64,000 nucleotides of DNA from Salvelinus alpinus (Eukaryota > Chordata > Actinopteri > Salmoniformes > Salmonidae), in the NCBI RefSeq assembly GCF_045679555.1, contig NC_092091.1:76688461-76752460 (forward strand), in the 5' to 3' direction. Positions 1 through 15,000 of this stretch are shown here, piece by piece; within the stretch, counting starts at the first letter, position 1, and the number at the start of each line of letters is the position of its first letter. The translations under genes and the position numbers were made by a program. Below the pieces are notes generated by a model. That model searched no databases, was not told the origin of the DNA, and saw only the letters and a program-made list of their open reading frames with translations.

Positions 1-3000
1 TGCTCTAAAACCTGACCCATGTACATTTAGAATACAGAGATGGTGGTACGACCTGCTCTAAAACCTGACCGATGGACATTTAGAATACAGAGATGGTGGT
101 ACGACCTGCTCTAAAACTTGACCCATGTACATTTAGAATACAGATATGGTGCTACGACCTGCTCTAAAACGTGACCGATGTACATTTAGAATACAGAGAT
201 GGTGGTACGACCTGCTCTAAAACCTGACCCATGTACATTTAGAATACAGAGATGGTGCTACGACCTGCTCTAAAACCTGACCCATGTACATTTAGAATAC
301 AGAGATGGTGCTACGACCTGCTCTAAAACCTGACCGATGTACATTTAGAATACAGAGATAGTGCTACGACCTGCTCTAAAACCTGACCCATGTACATTTA
401 GAATACAGAGATGGTGCTACGACCTGCTCTAAAACCTGACCCATGTACATTTAGAATACAGAGATGGTGCTACGACCTGCTCTAAAACCTGACCGATGTA
501 CATTTAGAATACAGAGATGGTGCTATGACCTGCTCTAAAACCTGACCCATGTACATTTAGAATACAGAGATGGTGGTACGACCTGCTCTAAAACCTGACC
601 GATGTACATTTAGAATACAGAGATGGTGCTACGACCTGCTCTAAAACCTGACCCATGTACATTTAGAATACAGAGATGGTGGTACGACCTGCTCTAAAAC
701 CTGACCCATGTACATTTAGAATACAGAGATGGTGCTACGACCTGCTCTAAAACCTGACCGATGTACATTTAGAATACAGAGATGGTGCTACGACCTGCTC
801 TAAAACCTGACCCATGTACATTTAGAATACAGAGATGGTGGTACGACCTGCTCTAAAACCTGACCCATGTACATTTAGAATACAGAGATGGTGCTACGAC
901 CTGCTCTAAAACCTGACCCATGTACATTTAGAATACAGAGATGGTGCTACGACCTGCTCTAAAACCTGACCCATGTACATTTAGAATACAGAGATGGTGC
1001 TACGACCTGCTCTAAAACCTGACCCATGTACATTTAGAATACAGAGATGGTGCTACGACCTGCTCTAAAACCTGACCCATGTACATTTAGAATACAGAGA
1101 TGGTGCTACGACCTGCTCTAAAACCTGACCCATGTACATTTAGAATACAGAGATGGTGCTACGACCTGCTCTAAAACCTGACCCATGTACATTTAGAATA
1201 CAGAGATGGTGGTACGACCTGCTCTAAAACCTGACCCATGTACATTTAGAATACAGAGATGGTGCTACGACCTGCTCTAAATCCTGACCCATGTACATTT
1301 AGAATACAGAGAAAGTGCTACGACCTGCTCTAAAACCTGACCCATGTACATTTAGAATACAGAGATGGTGCTACGACCTGCTCTAAAACCTGACCCATGT
1401 ACATTTAGAATACAGAGATGGTGGTACGACCTGCTCTAAAACCTGACCGATGTACATTTAGAATACAGAGATGGTGCTACGACCTGCTCTAAAACCTGAC
1501 CCATGTACATTTAGAATACAGAGATGGTGGTACGACCTGCTCTAAAACCTGACGATGTACATTTAGAATACAGAGATGGTGCTAAGACCGGCTCTAAAAC
1601 CTAACGATGTACATTTAGAATACAGAGATGGTGCTACGACCTGCCTTAAAACCTGACCGATGTACATTTAGAATACAGAGATGGTGCTATGACCTGCTCT
1701 AAAACCTGACCCATGTACATTTAGAATACAGAGATGGTGGTACGACCTGCTCTAAAACCTGACGATGTACATTTAGAATACAGAGATGGTGCTATGACCT
1801 GCTCTAAAACCTGACCCATGTACATTTAGAATACAGAGATGGTGGTACGACCTGCTCTAAAACCTGACGATGTACATTTAGAATACAGAGATGGTGGTAC
1901 GACCTGCTCTAAAACCTGACCGATGGACATTTAGAATACAGAGATGGTGCTACGACCTGCTCTAAAACCTGACGATGTACATTTAGAATACAGAGATGGT
2001 GCTACGACCTGCCTTAAAACCTGACCCATGTACATTTAGAATACAGAGATGGTGCTACGACCTGCTCTAAAACCTGACCCATGTACATTTAGAATACAGA
2101 GATGGTGCTACGACCTGCTCTAAAACCTGACCCATGTACATTTAGAATACAGAGAAGGTGCTATGACCTGCTCTAAAACCTGACCCATGTACATTTAGAA
2201 TACAGAGATGGTGCTACGACCTGCTCTAAAACCTGACCGATGTACATTTAGAATACAGAGATGGTGGTACGACCTGCTCTAAAACCTGACCGATGTACAT
2301 TTAGAATACAGAGATGGTGCTACGACCTGCTCTAAAACCTGACCCATGTACATTTAGAATACAGAGATGGTGCTACGACCTGCTCTAAAACCTGACCCAT
2401 GTACATTTAGAATACAGAGATGGTGCTACGACCTGCTCTAAAACCTGACCCATGTACATTTAGAATACAGAGATGGTGCTATGACCTGCTCTAAAACCTG
2501 AGCCATGTACATTTACAATACAGAGATGGTGGTACGACCTGCTCTAAAACCTGACGATGTACATTTAGAATACAGAGATGGTGCTACGACCTGCTCTAAA
2601 ACCTGACCGATGTACATTTAGAATACAGAGATGGTGCTACGACCTGCTCTAAAACCTGACGATGTACATTTAGAATACAGAGATGGTGCTACGACCTGCT
2701 CTAAAACCTGACCCATGTACATTTAGAATACAGAGATGGTGGTACGACCTGCTCTAAAACCTGACCGATGGACATTTAGAATACAGAGATGGTGCTACGA
2801 CCTGCTCTAAAACCTGACCCATGTACATTTAGAATACAGAGATGGTGCTACGACCTGCTCTAAAACCTGACCCATGTACATTTAGAATACAGAGAAGGTG
2901 CTACGACCTGCTCTAAAAGCTGACCGATGTACATTTAGAATACAGAGATGGTGCTACGACCTGCTCTAAAACCTGACCGATGTACATTTAGAATACAGAG

Positions 3001-6000
3001 ATGGTGCTACGACCTGCTCTAAAACCTGACCGATGTACATTTAGAATACAGAGATGGTGCTACGACCTGCTCTAAAACCTGACCGATGTACATTTAGAAT
3101 ACAGAGATGGTGCTACGACCTGCTCTAAAACCTGACCGATGTACATTTAGAATACAGAGATGGTGCTACGACCTGCTCTAAAACCTGACCGATGTACATT
3201 TAGAATACAGAGATGGTGCTACGACCTGCTCTAAAACCTGACCCATGTACATTTAGAATACAGAGATGGTGGTACGACCTGCTCTAAAACCTGACCCATG
3301 TACATTTAGAATACAGAGATGGTGCTACGACCTGCTCTAAAACCTGACCGATGGACATTTAGAATACAGAGATGGTGCTAAGACCTGCTCTAAAACCTGA
3401 CCCATGTACATTTAGAATACAGAGATGGTGCTACGACCTGCTCTAAAACCTGACCGATGGACATTTAGAATACAGAGATGGTGGTACGACCTGCTCTAAA
3501 ACCTGACCGATGTACATTTAGAATACAGAGATGGTGCTACGACCTGCTCTAAAAGCTGACCCATGTACATTTAGAATACAGAGATGGTGGTACGACCTGC
3601 TCTAAAACCTGACCCATGTACATTTAGAATACAGAGATGGTGCTACGACCTGCTCTAAAACCTGACCGATGTACATTTAGAATACAGAGATGGTGCTATG
3701 ACCTGCTCTAAAACCTGACCCATGTACATTTAGAATACAGAGATGGTGGTACGACCTGCTCTAAAACCTGACCGATGTACATTTAGAATACAGAGATGGA
3801 TGCTACGACCTGCTTGTAAAATCGACCTGCTCTAAAACCTGACCCATGTACATTTAGAATACAGAGATGGTGCTACGACCTGCTCTAAAACCTGACCGAT
3901 GGACATTTAGAATACAGAGATGGTGCTACGACCTGCTCTAAAACCTGACCCATGTACATTTAGAATACAGAGATGGTGGTACGACCTGCTCTAAAACCTG
4001 ACCGATGTACATTTAGAATACAGAGATGGTGCTACGACCTGCTCTAAAACCTGACCCATGTACATTTAGAATACAGAGAAGGTGCTATGACCTGCTCTAA
4101 AACCTGACCCATGTACATTTAGAATACAGAGATGGTGCTACGACCTGCTCTAAAACCTGACCCATGTACATTTAGAATACAGAGATGGTGGTACGACCTG
4201 CTCTAAAACCTGACCCATGTACATTTAGAATACAGAGATGGTGCTACGACCTGCTCTAAATCCTGACCCATGTACATTTAGAATACAGAGAAAGTGCTAC
4301 GACCTGCTCTAAAACCTGACCCATGTACATTTAGAATACAGAGATGGTGCTACGACCTGCTCTAAAACCTGACCCATGTACATTTAGAATACAGAGATGG
4401 TGGTACGACCTGCTCTAAAACCTGACGATGTACATTTAGAATACAGAGATGGTGCTAAGACCGGCTCTAAAACCTGACGATGTACATTTAGAATACAGAG
4501 ATGGTGCTACGACCTGCTCTAAAACCTGACCGATGTACATTTAGAATACAGAGATGGTGCTATGACCTGCTCTAAAACCTGACCCATGTACATTTAGAAT
4601 ACAGAGATGGTGGTACGACCTGCTCTAAAACCTGACGATGTACATTTAGAATACAGAGATGGTGCTATGACCTGCTCTAAAACCTGACCCATGTACATTT
4701 AGAATACAGAGATGGTGGTACGACCTGCTCTAAAACCTGACGATGTACATTTAGAATACAGAGATGGTGGTACGACCTGCTCTAAAACCTGACCGATGGA
4801 CATTTAGAATACAGAGATGGTGCTACGACCTGCTCTAAAACCTGACGATGTACATTTAGAATACAGAGATGGTGCTACGACCTGCCTTAAAACCTGACCC
4901 ATGTACATTTAGAATACAGAGATGGTGCTACGACCTGCTCTAAAACCTGACCCATGTACATTTAGAATACAGAGATGGTGCTACGACCTGCTCTAAAACC
5001 TGACCCATGTACATTTAGAATACAGAGAAGGTGCTATGACCTGCTCTAAAACCTGACCCATGTACATTTAGAATACAGAGATGGTGCTACGACCTGCTCT
5101 AAAACCTGACCCATGTACATTTAGAATACAGAGATGGTGGTACGACCTGCTCTAAAACCTGACCGATGTACATTTAGAATACAGAGATGGTGCTACGACC
5201 TGCTCTAAATCCTGACCCATGTACATTTAGAATACAGAGATGGTGCTACGACCTGCTCTAAAAGCTGACCCATGTACATTTAGAATACAGAGATGGTGGT
5301 ACGACCTGCTCTAAAACCTGACGATGGACATTTAGAATACAGAGATGGTGCTACGACCTGCTCTAAAACCTGACCGATGTACATTTAGAATACAGAGATG
5401 GTGGTACGACCTGCTCTAAAACCTGACCGATGGACATTTAGAATACAGAGATGGTGCTACGACCTGCTCTAAAACCTGACCCATGTACATTTAGAATACA
5501 GAGATGGTGGTACGACCTGCTCTAAAACCTGACACTTGTACATTTAGAATACAGAGATGGTGGTACGACCTGCTCTAAAACCTGACCGATGGACATTTAG
5601 AATACAGAGATGGTGGTACGACCTGCTCTAAAACTTGACCCATGTACATTTAGAATACAGATATGGTGCTACGACCTGCTCTAAAACGTGACCGATGTAC
5701 ATTTAGAATACAGAGATGGTGCTACGACCTGCTCTAAAACCTGACCCATGTACATTTAGAATACAGAGATGGTGGTACGACCTGCTCTAAAACCTGACCC
5801 ATGTACATTTAGAATACAGAGATGGTGGTACGACCTGCTCTAAAACCTGACCGATGGACATTTAGAATACAGAGATGGTGGTACGACCTGCTCTAAAACT
5901 TGACCCATGTACATTTAGAATACAGATATGGTGCTACGACCTGCTCTAAAACGTGACCGATGTACATTTAGAATACAGAGATGGTGGTACGACCTGCTCT

Positions 6001-9000
6001 AAAACCTGACCCATGTACATTTAGAATACAGAGATGGTGCTACGACCTGCTCTAAAACCTGACCCATGTACATTTAGAATACAGAGATGGTGCTACGACC
6101 TGCTCTAAAACCTGACCGATGTACATTTAGAATACAGAGATAGTGCTACGACCTGCTCTAAAACCTGACCCATGTACATTTAGAATACAGAGATGGTGCT
6201 ACGACCTGCTCTAAAACCTGACCCATGTACATTTAGAATACAGAGATGGTGCTACGACCGGCTCTAAAACCTGACGATGTACATTTAGAATACAGAGATG
6301 GTGCTACGACCTGCTCTAAAACCTGACCGATGGACATTTAGAATACAGAGATGGTGCTACGACCTGCTCTAAAACCTGACGATGTACATTTAGAATACAG
6401 AGATGGTGCTATGACCTGCTCTAAAACCTGACCCATGTACATTTAGAATACAGAGATGGTGGTACGACCTGCTCTAAAACCTGACGATGTACATTTAGAA
6501 TACAGAGATGGTGCTATGACCTGCTCTAAAACCTGACCCATGTACATTTAGAATACAGAGATGGTGGTACGACCTGCTCTAAAACCTGACGATGTACATT
6601 TAGAATACAGAGATGGTGGTACGACCTGCTCTAAAACCTGACCGATGGACATTTAGAATACAGAGATGGTGCTACGACCTGCTCTAAAACCTGACGATGT
6701 ACATTTAGAATACAGAGATGGTGCTACGACCTGCCTTAAAACCTGACCCATGTACATTTAGAATACAGAGATGGTGCTACGACCTGCTCTAAAACCTGAC
6801 CCATGTACATTTAGAATACAGAGATGGTGCTACGACCTGCTCTAAAACCTGACCCATGTACATTTAGAATACAGAGAAGGTGCTATGACCTGCTCTAAAA
6901 CCTGACCCATGTACATTTAGAATACAGAGATGGTGCTACGACCTGCTCTAAAACCTGACCCATGTACATTTAGAATACAGAGATGGTGGTACGACCTGCT
7001 CTAAAACCTGACCAATGTACATTTAGAATACAGAGATGGTGCTACGACCTGCTCTAAATCCTGACCCATGTACATTTAGAATACAGAGATGGTGCTACGA
7101 CCTGCTCTAAAAGCTGACCCATGTACATTTAGAATACAGAGATGGTGGTACGACCTGCTCTAAAACCTGACGATGGACATTTAGAATACAGAGATGGTGC
7201 TACGACCTGCTCTAAAACCTGACCGATGTACATTTAGAATACAGAGATGGTGGTACGACCTGCTCTAAAACCTGACCGATGGACATTTAGAATACAGAGA
7301 TGGTGCTACGACCTGCTCTAAAACCTGACCCATGTACATTTAGAATACAGAGATGGTGGTACGACCTGCTCTAAAACCTGACACTTGTACATTTAGAATA
7401 CAGAGATGGTGGTACGACCTGCTCTAAAACCTGACCGATGGACATTTAGAATACAGAGATGGTGGTACGACCTGCTCTAAAACTTGACCCATGTACATTT
7501 AGAATACAGATATGGTGCTACGACCTGCTCTAAAACGTGACCGATGTACATTTAGAATACAGAGATGGTGCTACGACCTGCTCTAAAACCTGACCCATGT
7601 ACATTTAGAATACAGAGATGGTGGTACGACCTGCTCTAAAACCTGACCCATGTACATTTAGAATACAGAGATGGTGGTACGACCTGCTCTAAAACCTGAC
7701 CGATGGACATTTAGAATACAGAGATGGTGGTACGACCTGCTCTAAAACTTGACCCATGTACATTTAGAATACAGATATGGTGCTACGACCTGCTCTAAAA
7801 CGTGACCGATGTACATTTAGAATACAGAGATGGTGGTACGACCTGCTCTAAAACCTGACCCATGTACATTTAGAATACAGAGATGGTGCTACGACCTGCT
7901 CTAAAACCTGACCCATGTACATTTAGAATACAGAGATGGTGCTACGACCTGCTCTAAAACCTGACCGATGTACATTTAGAATACAGAGATAGTGCTACGA
8001 CCTGCTCTAAAACCTGACCCATGTACATTTAGAATACAGAGATGGTGCTACGACCTGCTCTAAAACCTGACCCATGTACATTTAGAATACAGAGATGGTG
8101 CTACGACCTGCTCTAAAACCTGACCGATGTACATTTAGAATACAGAGATGGTGCTATGACCTGCTCTAAAACCTGACCCATGTACATTTAGAATACAGAG
8201 ATGGTGGTACGACCTGCTCTAAAACCTGACCGATGTACATTTAGAATACAGAGATGGTGCTACGACCTGCTCTAAAACCTGACCCATGTACATTTAGAAT
8301 ACAGAGATGGTGGTACGACCTGCTCTAAAACCTGACCCATGTACATTTAGAATACAGAGATGGTGCTACGACCTGCTCTAAAACCTGACCGATGTACATT
8401 TAGAATACAGAGATGGTGCTACGACCTGCTCTAAAACCTGACCCATGTACATTTAGAATACAGAGATGGTGGTACGACCTGCTCTAAAACCTGACCCATG
8501 TACATTTAGAATACAGAGATGGTGCTACGACCTGCTCTAAAACCTGACCCATGTACATTTAGAATACAGAGAAGGTGCTATGACCTGCTCTAAAACCTGA
8601 CCCATGTACATTTAGAATACAGAGATGGTGCTACGACCTGCTCTAAAACCTGACCCATGTACATTTAGAATACAGAGATGGTGGTACGACCTGCTCTAAA
8701 ACCTGACCCATGTACATTTAGAATACAGAGATGGTGCTACGACCTGCTCTAAATCCTGACCCATGTACATTTAGAATACAGAGAAAGTGCTACGACCTGC
8801 TCTAAAACCTGACCCATGTACATTTAGAATACAGAGATGGTGGTACGACCTGCTCTAAAACCTGACCCATGTACATTTAGAATACAGAGATGGTGCTACG
8901 ACCTGCTCTAAAACCTGACCCATGTACATTTAGAATACAGAGATGGTGGTACGACCTGCTCTAAAACCTGACGATGTACATTTAGAATACAGAGATGGTG

Positions 9001-12000
9001 CTAAGACCGGCTCTAAAACCTGACCCATGTACATTTAGAATACAGAGATGGTGCTACGACCTGCTCTAAAACCTGACGATGTACATTTAGAATACAGAGA
9101 TGGTGCTACGACCTGCTCTAAAACCTGACCCATGTACATTTAGAATACAGAGATGGTGGTACGACCTGCTCTAAAACCTGACGATGTACATTTAGAATAC
9201 AGAGATGGTGCTACGACCTGCTCTAAAACCTGACCGATGTACATTTAGAATACAGAGATGGTGCTATGACCTGCTCTAAAACCTGACCCATGTACATTTA
9301 GAATACAGAGATGGTGGTACGACCTGCTCTAAAACCTGACGATGTACATTTAGAATACAGAGATGGTGCTATGACCTGCTCTAAAACCTGACCCATGTAC
9401 ATTTAGAATACAGAGATGGTGGTACGACCTGCTCTAAAACCTGACGATGTACATTTAGAATACAGAGATGGTGGTACGACCTGCTCTAAAACCTGACCGA
9501 TGGACATTTAGAATACAGAGATGGTGCTACGACCTGCTCTAAAACCTGACGATGTACATTTAGAATACAGAGATGGTGCTACGACCTGCCTTAAAACCTG
9601 ACCCATGTACATTTAGAATACAGAGATGGTGCTACGACCTGCTCTAAAACCTGACCCATGTACATTTAGAATACAGAGATGGTGCTACGACCTGCTCTAA
9701 AACCTGACCCATGTACATTTAGAATACAGAGAAGGTGCTATGACCTGCTCTAAAACCTGACCCATGTACATTTAGAATACAGAGATGGTGCTACGACCTG
9801 CTCTAAAACCTGACCCATGTACATTTAGAATACAGAGATGGTGGTACGACCTGCTCTAAAACCTGACCAATGTACATTTAGAATACAGAGATGGTGCTAC
9901 GACCTGCTCTAAATCCTGACCCATGTACATTTAGAATACAGAGAAAGTGCTACGACCTGCTCTAAAACCTGACCCATGTACATTTAGAATACAGAGATGG
10001 TGCTACGACCTGCTCTAAAACCTGACCCATGTACATTTAGAATACAGAGATGGTGCTACGACCTGCTCTAAAACGTGACCGATGTACATTTAGAATACAG
10101 AGATGGTGCTACGACCTGCTCTAAAACCTGACCCATGTACATTTAGAATACAGAGATGGTGGTACGACCTGCTCTAAAACCTGACGATGTACATTTAGAA
10201 TACAGAGATGGTGCTAAGACCGGCTCTAAAACCTGACCCATGTACATTTAGAATACAGAGATGGTGCTACGACCTGCTCTAAAACCTGACCCATGTACAT
10301 TTAGAATACAGAGATGGTGCTACGACCTGCTCTAAAACCTGACCCATGTACATTTAGAATACAGAGATGGTGCTACGACCTGCTCTAAAACGTGACCGAT
10401 GTACATTTAGAATACAGAGATGGTGCTACGACCTGCTCTAAAACCTGACCCATGTACATTTAGAATACAGAGATGGTGCTACGACCTGCTCTAAAACCTG
10501 ACCGATGTACATTTAGAATACAGAGATGGTGCTACGACCTGCTCTAAAACCTGACGATGTACATTTAGAATACAGAGATGGTGCTACGACCTGCTCTAAA
10601 ACCTGACCGATGTACATTTAGAATACAGAGATGGTGCTATGACCTGCTCTAAAACCTGACCCATGTACATTTAGAATACAGAGATGGTGGTACGACCTGC
10701 TCTAAAACCTGACGATGTACATTTAGAATACAGAGATGGTGCTATGACCTGCTCTAAAACCTGACCCATGTACATTTAGAATACAGAGATGGTGGTACGA
10801 CCTGCTCTAAAACCTGACGATGTACATTTAGAATACAGAGATGGTGGTACGACCTGCTCTAAAACCTGACCGATGGACATTTAGAATACAGAGATGGTGC
10901 TACGACCTGCTCTAAAACCTGACCGATGTACATTTAGAATACAGAGATGGTGCTACGACCTGCTCTAAAACCTGACGATGTACATTTAGAATACAGAGAT
11001 GTTGCTACGACCTGCTCTAAAACCTGACGATGTACATTTAGAATACAGAGATGGTGCTACGACCTGCCTTAAAACCTGACCCATGTACATTTAGAATACA
11101 GAGATGGTGCTACGACCTGCTCTAAAACCTGACCCATGTACATTTAGAATACAGAGATGGTGTTACGACCTGCTCTAAAACCTGACGATGTACATTTAGA
11201 ATACAGAGATGGTGCTACGACCTGCTCTAAAACCTGACCCATGTACATTTAGAATACAGAGATGGTGCTATGACCTGCTCTAAAACCTGACCCATGTACA
11301 TTTAGAATACAGAGATGGTGCTACGACCTGCTCTAAAACCTGACCGATGTACATTTAGAATACAGAGATGGTGCTAAGACCTGCTCTAAAACCTGACCCA
11401 TGTACATTTAGAATACAGAGATGGTGCTACGACCTGCTCTAAAACCTGACCGATGGACATTTAGAATACAGAGATGGTGGTACGACCTGCTCTAAAACCT
11501 GACCCATGTACATTTAGAATACAGAGATGGTGCTACGACCTGCTCTAAATCCTGACCCATGTACATTTAGAATACAGAGAAAGTGCTACGACCTGCTCTA
11601 AAACCTGACCCATGTACATTTAGAATACAGAGATGGTGCTACGACCTGCTCTAAAACCTGACCCATGTACATTTAGAATACAGAGATGGTGGTACGACCT
11701 GCTCTAAAACCTGACGATGTACATTTAGAATACAGAGATGGTGCTACGACCTGCTCTAAAACCTGACCCATGTACATTTAGAATACAGAGATGGTGCTAC
11801 GACCTGCTCTAAAACCTGACCCATGTACATTTAGAATACAGAGATGGTGCTACGACCTGCTCTAAAACCTGACCCATGTACATTTAGAATACAGAGATGG
11901 TGGTACGACCTGCTCTAAAACCTGACGATGTACATTTAGAATACAGAGATGGTGCTACGACCTGCTCTAAAACCTGACGATGTACATTTAGAATACAGAG

Positions 12001-15000
12001 ATGGTGGTACGACCTGCTCTAAAACCTGACCGATGTACATTTAGAATACAGAGATGGTGCTACGACCTGCTCTAAAACCTGACCCATGTACATTTAGAAT
12101 ACAGAGATGGTGCTACGACCTGCTCTAAAACCTGACCGATGTACATTTAGAATACAGAGATGGTGCTAAGACCTGCTCTAAAACCTGACCCATGTACATT
12201 TAGAATATAGAGATGGTGCTACGACCTGCTCTAAAACCTGACCGATGGACATTTAGAATACAGAGATGGTGGTACGACCTGCTCTAAAACCTGACCCATG
12301 TACATTTAGAATACAGAGATGGTGCTACGACCTGCTCTAAAACCTGACCCATGTACATTTAGAATACAGAGAAGGTGCTATGACCTGCTCTAAAACCTGA
12401 CCCATGTACATTTAGAATACAGAGATGGTGCTACGACCTGCTCTAAAACCTGACCCATGTACATTTAGAATACAGAGATGGTGCTACGACCTGCTCTAAA
12501 ACCTGACCCATGTACATTTAGAATACAGAGATGGTGCTACGACCTGCTCTAAATCCTGACCCATGTACATTTAGAATACAGAGATGGTGCTACGACCTGC
12601 TCTAAAACCTGACCCATGTACATTTAGAATACAGAGAAAGTGCTACGACCTGCTCTAAAACCTGACCCATGTACATTTAGAATACAGAGATGGTGGTACG
12701 ACCTGCTCTAAAACCTGACCCATGTACATTTAGAATACAGAGATGGTGCTACGACCTGCTCTAAAACCTGACCCATGTACATTTAGAATACAGAGATGGT
12801 GGTACGACCTGCTCTAAAACCTGACCCATGTACATTTAGAATACAGAGATGGTGCTACGACCTGCTCTAAAACCTGACCCATGTACATTTAGAATACAGA
12901 GATGGTGCTACGACCTGCTCTAAAACCTGACCCATGTACATTTAGAATACAGAGATGGTGCTACGACCTGCTCTAAAACCTGACCCATGTACATTTAGAA
13001 TACAGAGATGGTGCTACGACCTGCTCTAAAACCTGACCCATGTACATTTAGAATACAGAGATGGTGGTACGACCTGCTCTAAAACCTGACCCATGTACAT
13101 TTAGAATACAGAGAAAGTGCTACGACCTGTTCTAAAACCTGACCGATGTACATTTAGAATACAGAGATGGTGCTACGACCTGCTCTAAAACCTGACCCAT
13201 GTACATTTAGAATACAGAGAAGGTGCTACGACCTGCTCTAAAACCTGACGATGTACATTTAGAATACAGAGATGGTGCTACGACCTGCTCTAAAACCTGA
13301 CCCATGTACATTTAGAATACAGAGATGGTGGTACGACCTGCTCTAAAACCTGACGATGTACATTTAGAATACAGAGATGGTGCTACGACCTGCTCTAAAA
13401 CCTGACCCATGTACATTTAGAATACAGAGATGGTGCTACGACCTGCTCTAAAACCTGACCGATGTACATTTAGAATACAGAGAAAGTGCTACGACCTGCT
13501 CTAAAACCTGACCCATGTACATTTAGAATACAGAGATGGTGCTACGACCTGCTCTAAAACCTGACCCATGTACATTTAGAATACAGAGAAAGTGCTACGA
13601 CCTGCTCTAAAACCTGACCGATGTACATTTAGAATACAGAGAAAGTGCTACGACCTGCTCTAAAACCTGACCCATGTACATTTAGAATACAGAGATGGTG
13701 CTACGACCTGCTCTAAAACCTGACCCATGTACATTTAGAATACAGAGATGGTGCTACGACCTGCTCTAAATCCTGACCCATGTACATTTAGAATACAGAG
13801 AAAGTGCTACGACCTGCTCTAAAACCTGACCCATGTACATTTAGAATACAGAGATGGTGCTATGACCTGCTCTAAAACCTGACCCATGTACATTTAGAAT
13901 ACAGAGATGGTGGTACGACCTGCTCTAAAACCTGACGATGTACATTTAGAATACAGAGATGGTGCTATGACCTGCTCTAAAACCTGACCCATGTACATTT
14001 AGAATACAGAGATGGTGCTACGACCTGCTCTAAAACCTGACCGATGTACATTTAGAATACAGAGAAAGTGCTACGACCTGCTCTAAAACCTGACCCATGT
14101 ACATTTAGAATACAGAGATGGTGCTACGACCTGCTCTAAAACCTGACCGATGTACATTTAGAATACAGAGATGGTGCTACGACCTGCTCTAAAACCTGAC
14201 CCATGTACATTTAGAATACAGAGATGGTGCTACGACCTGCTCTAAAACCTGACCCATGTACATTTAGAATACAGAGATGGTGCTACGACCTGCTCTAAAA
14301 CCTGACCCATGTACATTTAGAATACAGAGATGGTGGTACGACCTGCTCTAAAACCTGACGATGTACATTTAGAATACAGAGATGGTGCTAAGACCGGCTC
14401 TAAAACCTGACGATGTACATTTAGAATACAGAGATGGTGCTACGACCTGCTCTAAAACCTGACCGATGTACATTTAGAATACAGAGATGGTGCTATGACC
14501 TGCTCTAAAACCTGACCCATGTACATTTAGAATACAGAGATGGTGGTACGACCTGCTCTAAAACCTGACGATGTACATTTAGAATACAGAGATGGTGCTA
14601 TGACCTGCTCTAAAACCTGACCCATGTACATTTAGAATACAGAGATGGTGGTACGACCTGCTCTAAAACCTGACGATGTACATTTAGAATACAGAGATGG
14701 TGGTACGACCTGCTCTAAAACCTGACCGATGGACATTTAGAATACAGAGATGGTGCTACGACCTGCTCTAAAACCTGACGATGTACATTTAGAATACAGA
14801 GATGGTGCTACGACCTGCCTTAAAACCTGACCCATGTACATTTAGAATACAGAGATGGTGCTACGACCTGCTCTAAAACCTGACCCATGTACATTTAGAA
14901 TACAGAGATGGTGCTACGACCTGCTCTAAAACCTGACCCATGTACATTTAGAATACAGAGAAGGTGCTATGACCTGCTCTAAAACCTGACCCATGTACAT

